Assembly (NCBI GenBank): GCA_006176705.1
Contig: QRFJ01005883.1
Span: forward strand, 1-64,000
Origin: Cocos nucifera
Lineage: Eukaryota; Streptophyta; Magnoliopsida; Arecales; Arecaceae
DNA: 64,000 nt
Direction of reading: 5' to 3'
Position numbers and translations under genes: made by a program. The notes beneath the pieces are model-generated. The model made no database searches and was not told where the DNA came from. It saw nothing but the letters and a program-made list of their open reading frames with translations. Positions 56,653 to 64,000 of the stretch are shown here, one piece after another. The number at the start of each line of letters is the position of its first letter. Position 1 is the stretch's first letter.

Positions 56653-57380
56653 CTATCCAGAGATTTTCTTCTCCTTTTTCTTCTTATTTATACCACCTTT
56701 AGGGTTCAACCTTCTCTTTGAACCTTTTTTGCCTGCCTTCTTCTTGGAGATCCCATCCATAAGAAGAAGAGGAGCCTTATCTTTCTTGATATGGCTTTCT
56801 GCTGTCTTGAGCATATTTAACAGCTCAGGCAAGAAAGAATTCAGTTTGTTCATGTGATAGTTCATGACAAACTGAGAAAATGATTCTAAGGAGTGATTGC
56901 AGGATCAAATCCTGACTTAACTCTCCATCCATAACAAAACCTAATTGACTTAATCGAGTGATTAGGTCAATTACCATCAAAACATGATTTTGTATGGATG
57001 TTTCTTCTATCATTCTTGCATGAAATAATTGCTTAGATATCTCATATCTAGCAGTCCTACTATGCTCTCCATAAAGCTCTTTTAGATTGAGCAATATGGA
57101 TTGAGTGTCCATGCCATCATGCTGCCTCTGTAATTCATTATTCATAGAGGCAAGTATGATGCATTTGACAGTAAGAAAATCATTTTGCCACATCTTGTAT
57201 GTGGACTTATCTTCATCTGTGGCATCATTTTCCTAATGGCTTAGGATCAGGGGCATCAAGAATATAGGAGAGTTTTTCTTGACTGAGTACTATTTTTAGG
57301 TTTCTCAACCAGTCAACATAATTTTGACCAGTCAATTTATTTGAATCCAAAATTGAATGCAATGAAAGTGAAGAAGTCAT
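56653..57380 (-). pseudogene. Gag of Copia D copy 2
   Basis: Starts at the ATG at 57380-57378 (MTSSLSLHSILDSNKLTGQN) and reads on to the frame 57193-56825, with LKELYGEHSRTARYEISKQL and RMIEETSIQNHVLMVIDLIT, the UBN2-type Copia gag core. A frame change near 56850 leads to the basic stretch KKKAGKKGSKRRLNPKGG. It is better preserved than copy 1 but not intact. Confidence 0.78.
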
Positions 57381-58455
57381 TTAATCTACATAATAAAGAA
57401 CAATACATAAGCAAACAACTCATGATGACAAATATAATTAAATTAGGATTTTAATTTAATTATGTCTCCCACTAATAAAAAACCATAACCCTCTAATTGA
57501 TTTTCTTAGTGAGAATAAGATCCTAATTCCTTATAAAAGGTCTTGTGGTTGCACAACAAACCTATTATAAGTTCAAAGGTAGGAAACTCTTTCCAATTGC
57601 ATTTTATGCAACTCTCAAAAAACTTTTTGCCTCTAAAACATTAATAGCCTTGTGTTAGCACAACAAACTTTAATGTTTTAGTTTAAATAGAACCTTTCAT
57701 TTCTATATAATCAAAATAAAATATAACTACTTTTGTGGTTACACAACAAAGCAGTATATTCAAAATGCTGTAAGCATCTCAATGCACTAGATTAATATTA
57801 CATCATTCCCCATGATAGATCTTGTGGTTACACAACAAAACTAATATGGTTCTGGACATAATAAGAACCTAGTATGAAGGAAGGCCTTAATGTAGTGAAT
57901 ATAATACTAAGCATTTCAATCTAGAATTAAATTAATCAAATCGATCAGGTAAGTGGGAGTTCCCCCGTTGCTTTCCTTAGACATCAATAAATTGGCCAGG
58001 TCAGAAGATGAAATCAATTAAAAAATCACGTTCTTTTTACCAATCATGAATCATTTATCTTAGACACCAATTGATCAATTAGACATCCCAACTGATTCAG
58101 CTATAGATTAATTACACTATAACTTAATATAATTTTAAAGAGGCATTTAAACAGTTTCGATGCACATTTTAAATCAAACTAAATGCATAAAAGCATCAAT
58201 TATAAAAAAATATATATTAACATGTATAATTTTTCTAGGACAACAATCATTACATAGTGTATACTTTCCACTATATCAGGGCAACCTTTACAGAATAATA
58301 TATATACATCATAATCTTATTATGATAAATAAAAATATGATCTCATCATATAAATAACATGCTAATAAAAATTATATCATACTTTTCATTTATGCCATTA
58401 TATTATAAGCAAAGCATTATATGATTTAACCTAATAAGGCTTGCTTTGATACCAC
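57381..58455 (-). mobile_element. 5' leader and primer-binding site of Copia D copy 2
   Basis: The primer-binding site at 58443-58454 reads TGGTATCAAAGC on the minus strand, next to the LTR terminus CCTATCA. Like copy 1 it contains several CTTGTGGTTACACAACAAA-type blocks (about 57540-57840), a small leader repeat of the family. The plus-strand frame 58160-58357 is antisense. Confidence 0.6.
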
Positions 58456-60951
58456 TGATAGGATTGATGTACAGGGCGGATGCATGGATTTTAAAGTAAA
58501 ATTATGAAATCATACAAATCAAATCCGAACCCTAGGACCACCTTATTAGCAATTAAATCTTATAACATATATTTATAATATAAAAGAAAGTATTAAAACA
58601 TACCTCTTATCGCTAAACCCTAAATTGTTCCTAATTGCCGGCAGTAGTCCGTTAGGGGTTCCATCAGATGCCCACGTGTTCACCCTCCAACATTGATCCA
58701 CATAGAAACTTGATCAAGACACCAGCATCTCTGATTTATATAATTAAAATTTTAATAATAAGAACTTTAATTAAAAGGGCAAAACCTTCCTTAGCCTTTA
58801 TGTCACCTTCCTTGCCTCTCCTTACCTATCTTTCTTTTTTCTTATCTTTTTAATTTTTCTTCCTAATCTCTTTGTCTTAAGATGACTTCTAATCCTTATA
58901 AGGATAAGATCTGGATAAGAGAAGGAAAGAAAAAAAAATTGGACAATAGAAAATACATGTAAGAAAGAAAGATAATTTTCACACACCCGGACTCTTTGTG
59001 CGCACCCTTATTTATAATGTACGTAGGGGTGCCAATTCATTTTCTTGCACCCTTTCCATATAAATATCTCATGTCCCTTCAGCCTATCTCACACCTAATC
59101 AAATAATAATGTCATGTAGACTTAGTCCAAGAGGTGCCTTAAAGCAGAAGGACTCTTGGACTAATTCTATGTAAGTTATTTACGAAGAGTCGCAAGCTTT
59201 CATTTTTGGTGCCACCCTAATATAACCATTAGATCAGATAAGAAGGCCATCCAATGGCCTTGAAGTGGGATGCCCATTCAGCAAAGATGGTGTGTGAGAT
59301 GATCTTTGAATAGTCAAAATCCCAAGGGACTTTGACTTGATCCAAGAGGCGTCAAGGATGAGAGGGCGGTAAGAAGTCTTGGGCGACAAGGATTCCTAGA
59401 CGACAAAGAGTCCCTTCTCAAAAAAATAATGGAGTATTTAATCTACAGAAGGACTCTTCTACACTCCATATCTGATGTCCATGCCCATTTGAAATATTTA
59501 CGTGACATAAAAATAGGAAAAGTCAAAGAAGGTAGGTGCCAACTAAATCCCATGTGGCAACTAAATTCCATGCGCCAACTAAATTCCATGCGCCAAAAAC
59601 TCTTTGCGCATGAAAGACTTCCCATGTGCCAAAAACTCTTTGCGCATGAAAGACTTCCCATGTGCAAGAGAGAGACTCTCTGGCATGTGGGATTTTGGTA
59701 TGTGGCACCCTAACTGAAACCCAATCAGTCTAGGTTAATCCAATTCAAGACCAAATTCTATTTGGTTCAAATCAGACCTTAATTAGCCTAAGTCGAAAGC
59801 CGATTCGAATCCAATTCGAATCTAGGTGCTAGGATTTGCTACATGTACTAGCATGCTCATTTTGCAAGCATGGTCTAATCCAGTTAGACCCTTTAATCAA
59901 TTCTCTTTGTATGTGACCCATTGAATTTCACATCTAACCAGCAGTGGGTCTGGGTGTGATTTGACCTAATCTGGTTAGAACTTATTCAAACCGATTTAGG
60001 TCAAAACTAGCCAACTCAATTTGACTTAATTTAGAATACTTTCTAATTTAATGATCAAATTAAAATTTTAATTTGATCGAACTCACAAGACATGATTGAC
60101 GTCTAGCAATGTATCGTGACTTCCTGAAAGATGTGAAATTTTGATAAAAATATCAAAAATATTCTTCAATGAAAAATTATCATGTAACTAGATCCTTCGA
60201 TCTCCCTACATCCTGAATATGACTCTGAAAATGAAAATATGTCAATCCCAATATCATATTTATTTTTCTTTCAATCTTATGATGATGATTTATTTAATAA
60301 AATATTAAAAATTATTTTTAATTTTCATCATGCTTTGATCAAAGTCTTCTTGAATCATCATTTGTTTGAAGCACGTAGGATGCTCTTTTCTCTTACCAGG
60401 AGTGATCGATTCCATGTTAACCTATTCACAACCTTCATATATAATCTACCATGTCCAGATCATCCCATACATGACTGAGTCATGAATGAGTATGAATCAA
60501 AATATAGATTTATATATATAAAATTCTATGGTAGTTTTAGGTCAAAGGATTATATGCATAATTCCACTATGAGAACCATCTATTGATATGTAGATAAGAC
60601 TCCATTAGATATTCTCAACTTGGATCAATTCAGTAAACTCATTCTCTAATAAGCATCCACATCCTTATATTAGTGTCATACACAAGTGCTTGTGAGATCA
60701 ATCATACTCTCAATTGAGCATACAAAAGATGTGCTAGTCTTACCGAAAGTATTAATCTCCAACTCAATGTTTCATCGACCATGAATGTTTAAATTAGGGT
60801 TTTAAGATTTTAGATCTCATTGGTATGATCTCATCATAATCCTAAAACCATAGCCTTCATTTATGGGGTTCATCATAATCTTAAATAAATAATAAGATAC
60901 TGCATATGATGAAATAATGCCTTTATTTATTTTAAAATATCATTACATGAG
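58456..60951 (-). repeat. Copia D LTR 3 (cut on the right by C3)
   Basis: Complete from its inner terminus TGATAGG to 60951, where C3 starts; about 65 bp of the LTR are missing. TATA box near 59010 (minus strand). It has local duplications at 59537-59660 (three copies of an ACTAAATTCCATGCGCC-type block, two of CAAAAACTCTTTGCGCATGA) that LTR 1 and LTR 2 lack. Confidence 0.8.
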
Positions 60952-61713
60952 TGTTGACACAGAATCTGATCATCATCGAAATCAGCTGGAGTGGAGGTGG
61001 ATGAGGTCGCCGCCGTAGACCTGCAAAATGAAGTCCCATCCAGAGTCGGTGGGGGGAGGGATGGCTCCGATAGGACCCTCCGACGATCAAGTCAACTCTG
61101 GCCAACAGGAATGGAGTGCTCGGAAATGAGTTCCTCAGAGTTTAGAGAGGAAGAGGAGAGCTTAGAGATCAGAGAGTTGGAGTTAGCATATTAGGAGGGT
61201 CTTTTTTATAGGCAGAGCTTGATGGCGATAGCCGTAGCTATGTGGTGGTGGGCCGCTCGAGGTTCGGTGAAGTCAGTCCCAGGGGGAGGACGCTGTCTGC
61301 AGTGCCGTCTGCAATGGATTGATGATGATAGCCATCACCATCTGGTAGTGGGTCGCTGTCGCCTGTGGTAGATTGATAGTGATCGTTCATCCAGCTTTAA
61401 TAGCCATGGCTCTCAGAAAGCAGGCATTGATTAGACTTCAGCATATATCGACCCCAAAGGAGTTCGGACTCCCGAAGAGGAAGCTCGACCGCTAAGGAGT
61501 TTTGCTAAAGCCCAATCGTTGGGAGTCCGCAGAAGCTCGACCGCTGAGGAGTTTGATCGACTGAATGGGTTCAATGGAGCTCGACCGCTGAGGAGTTCGA
61601 TCGACTGAAGGGGTATGGCTAAGATCCATCTACTGAAGCTCTTCCATGGCTACTGGTTGCATTAGGCTGAGCATCAAACTGGACTTCGGCAGGAGCGGGA
61701 TTTATCCCCAACA
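60952..61713 (-). repeat. 3' LTR of Tat-like Gypsy element C3 (762 bp)
   Basis: Plus-strand termini TGTTGACACAGAATC and CCCCAACA. It matches the C1 LTR outside the minisatellite (shared GGCTCCGATAGGACCCTCCG and GGCCAACAGGAATGGAGTGC). The TATA box (TATAAAAAAG, minus strand) is at about 61202-61211. Only a few degenerate copies of the GGAGTTCGA-type unit remain at 61450-61620, where C1 has about 14. The base composition is more GC-rich than in C1, which suggests a younger copy. Confidence 0.75.
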
Positions 61714-61799
61714 ATAGCACCCCACTCTCGAGTTCGAAACTCGAAGGAAGAAAGTGCAGAAAAGGCGACTGCCAAAATTCTCTTTTAGACTCCGTGCTG

Positions 61800-62860
61800 G
61801 TTTAGGTCGGAGCTCGGTAGAGATCTCATCTTCCGCTAAAGTTGATGTCGAAGTTGAAGCCCGGGGGAGATTCTATCTCTAATCGAGGTTGAGGTAGGCC
61901 TCGTCTCCTGCGATCGAGGTCGGAGGTTGAGCTCATCGAGGGCGACATTGTCTCCTACAGTCGAGGCTGACTCGGAGGAGATCTCCTCTCCTGCAGTCGA
62001 GATCAATACGGGCGCTTGGGAAAGATCTTATCTCTGGCCGAGGTTGTCGTGGTGGTCGAGGTTGTCGCTCAGGAGAGATCTTATCTTCGATCGAGGTTGC
62101 GAGTTTGCTTCTCGGGAGAGATCTTATCTCTGATCGAGGTTACTTCTTGGAAGAGATCTTATCTCTAGCCGAGGTTGTCGCTCGGGAGAGATCTTATCTC
62201 TGGCCAAGGTTGTCGCTTGGGAGAGATCTTATATCTGGCCGAGGTTGCTTCTCAAGAGAGATCTTATCTCTGGCCGAGGTTGTCACTCGCTTCTCGGGAG
62301 AGATCTTATCTCTGGTCGAGGCTGTCGCTCGGAAGAGATCTTATCTCTAGTCGAGGCTGTCGCTCGGGAGGAGATCTTATCTCCAGTTGAGGTTGCTTCT
62401 CGAGAGAGATCTTATCTCTAGCCGAGATTGTCGCTCGTTGTTGCTCAGGAGAGATCTTATCTCTGGCCGAGGTTGTCACTCGGAAGAGATCTTATCTCTA
62501 GCCGAGGTTGCTTCTCGGGAGAGATCTTATCTTTAGCCGAGGTTGTCACTCGGAAGAGATCTTATCTCTAGCCGAGGCTCGGGAGAGATCTTATCTTTGA
62601 CCGAGGTTGCTTCTCAGGAGAGATCTTATCTCTAGCCGAGGTTGTCACTCGGGAGAGATCTTATCTCTAGCCGAGGTTGCTTCTCGGAAGAGATCTTATC
62701 TCTAGCCGAGGTTGTCGCTCAAGAGAGATCTTATCTCTGGTCGAGGTTGCTTCTCGGAAGAGATCTTATCTCTAGCCGAGGTTGTCGCTCGTTGTTGCTC
62801 AGAAGAGATCTTATTTTGGCTGAGGTTGCTTCTCGGGAGAGATCTTATCTTTGGTTGAGG
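61800..62860. repeat. Hairpin-bearing tandem array of C3
   Basis: About 1.05 kb of units with the core GAGAGATCTTATCTCTGGCC and spacers of the GAGGTTGTCGCTCGG or GAGGTTGCTTCTCGG type. Units are about 35 bp or multiples. The position equals the C1 array (between the 3' LTR and the pol end) and the core is homologous, but spacers and unit lengths differ. Plus-strand frames at 61927-62133, 62105-62350, 62175-62390 and 62642-63124 are repeat translations. Confidence 0.85.
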
Positions 62861-62979
62861 TTGAAGGTCTTTGACCTGCACATGTTAGGACGAGGTTCTC
62901 CTCCTGTTCCTAACACAATGACTATTAACTGCTTCTTTTCCTGTCATCACATAGTTTTTGCACCCAGAAATAGTACATT

Positions 62980-63190
62980 ATTGAAAGGAAAGAATTTTAC
63001 CGAGGGAAAGTTACTCGCAGCACATCCCCATTTCAGGATCGTGGGGGCGTTGTTCCTCCAAATTTTCTTGGACAGCAAGTCCCGGGGTTGGACGACCTCC
63101 TCTATCTCGTGCTGGCCTTCTTAATTTGGAGCAAGCTTCTCTTGGCTTTGACACTGGGAGATGATGGATCGCCGATGCAGCCAAGCTCCT
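62980..63190 (-). pseudogene. C-terminal end of pol (integrase tail) of C3
   Basis: The minus strand reads KLAPN, stop, EGQHEIEEVVQPRD, then RNNAPTI. It is homologous to 15990-16200 of C1. As in C1, the rest of pol is missing and gag sequence follows directly on the right. Confidence 0.65.
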
Positions 63191-64000
63191 CCTAAGGGTA
63201 ATGTTGATGACACCGTAAGGCGGCCGACCTCCTTGTCCTTTTTGTCTACGGCAGCGACCTTGGCCGATCTTTTCCTGCTTCAGGCTGGCATCAGAGGAAT
63301 TTACCTAGCCGCCTCTTTTCGATGAGCTCCTCAATTTCATCTCGGAGCTGAATGTATTTGTCAGTGTTGTGGCCGTGGTCGCAATGGTCGAAGCATTACT
63401 TGCTTCGATCGTGCATGCCTGGAGGAGGTCGTAATCCTTCTGATTTTGGTAGCTGGTTCTTAACTTTTATGAGAATTTGAGTTCGAGGAGCGTTGCGGGG
63501 GGCACAGTCATGGAACCTTTCAGGAGGAGGGACTTCTTCGCATCTTTTTGTCGGAGCTTTCTTGGTGGCGAGCTCGAAAAGTTTGGGCCTTGCTTGTGCT
63601 GGGGAGATCGTGGATGCGGCCGAACTTCATTCCATCTCCTTGCGAAACCTGTGGGAGAACTTTATGCCCCTTTGTCGGAGCTTTCTTAGAGTCATACTCG
63701 AGAAGAAGTTCGGCCTCGCTTGCCCTGGGGCAGGTCGTGAGCGCGGCCGAACTTCATCTCACCTCCTGTGAAATCTTTGTAGGAGGTTTTCTTGGTGACA
63801 TACTCAAGCGGTGAGCGAGTTCGGCCTCACTTGCGCCGAACTTCATTCCGATGATGAGCTTTGAGGGGGAGTTCGGCCTTGCTACCGTCGAACTTCATTC
63901 GATGATGAGCTTCGAGGGGGAGTTCAGCCTCGCTTGCACCGAAGTTCATTCCGCTTTTTTGAGAAATATTTCATGGGAGAACTTCATGCCCTTTTGTCGG
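63191..64000 (-). pseudogene. Gag C-terminal part of C3, with internal repeats, running off the window
   Basis: Near 63290-63430 the minus strand reads a zinc-knuckle-like region, CFDHCDHGHNTDKYIQLRDE then IEELIEKRRLGKF, the typical end of Tat-type gag (usual C.FH.D.GH.TE.C..L..QIE.LI..G.L..F). To the right (63480-64000) the sequence is a set of direct repeats around GAGTTCGGCCTCGCTTGCGC and CCGAACTTCATTCCG, with about five copies. This repeat is also visible as single blocks in C1 (16390-16520). The plus-strand frames at 63477-63814 are shadows of these repeats. Confidence 0.65.

Noticed and set aside
61927..63124. Series of plus-strand frames in the C3 array
   Set aside because: Repeat translations (ERSYLWPRL type) in the array; the element is on the minus strand.
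1..64000. tRNA or rRNA genes
   Set aside because: I saw no cloverleaf box A/B pair or rRNA landmark; the tRNA-like stretches found are primer-binding sites only. A tRNAscan run would be decisive.

Overview
This is nuclear DNA from a flowering plant. One intron-containing MutS2/Smr-type host gene sits in a dense field of nested, decayed LTR retrotransposons. The long Copia LTRs (2.2-2.5 kb), Athila-like and Tat-like Gypsy elements and heavy C-to-T decay suggest a large, repeat-rich genome, possibly a monocot such as a palm; the species call is a guess. No rRNA, tRNA, CRISPR or prokaryotic gene was seen.

Layout. (1) 1-12177: two minus-strand Athila-like Gypsy copies, called A1 (1-2057, running off the left edge) and A2 (5036-12177). 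Between them lie two head-to-head Copia B-family LTR pieces (2058-5035). (2) 12178-18889: a minus-strand Tat-like Gypsy element, C1. It keeps gag and only the last part of pol, and it carries two tandem-repeat arrays: a 45-bp minisatellite in U3 and a hairpin-bearing array between pol and the 3' LTR. (3) 19400-26100: the host gene, a plus-strand MutS2 homologue with five coding exons. It has one apparent +1 frameshift in an A6 run in exon 4. (4) 26440-29800: the 5' LTR and broken gag of a plus-strand Gypsy element, E, cut in its zinc knuckle. (5) 29801-43876: a plus-strand Copia element, B3, whose LTR was split by a complete minus-strand sister, B4 (29936-40363, both LTRs 2282 bp, target duplication TGTGA). 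(6) 43881-60951: a tandem Copia array, D, with three LTRs and two internal regions, all minus strand. (7) 60952-64000: the left part of C3, a less decayed relative of C1 inserted in the last D LTR.

Reading the breaks as insertions gives an order of events: A2 into C1; B pieces into A2 and A1 into B; B3 into E and B4 into B3; C3 into D. The join between B3 and D (about 43878) does not look like an insertion and is better explained by deletion or rearrangement.

I found no clear new enzymatic system. The most unusual item is the C family: two copies in different places share the same gag-to-pol-end deletion, so it looks like a gag-only, non-autonomous family, and it seeds satellite-like arrays in both U3 and the 3' untranslated region. 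The most useful item for a gene annotator is the MutS2 frameshift.
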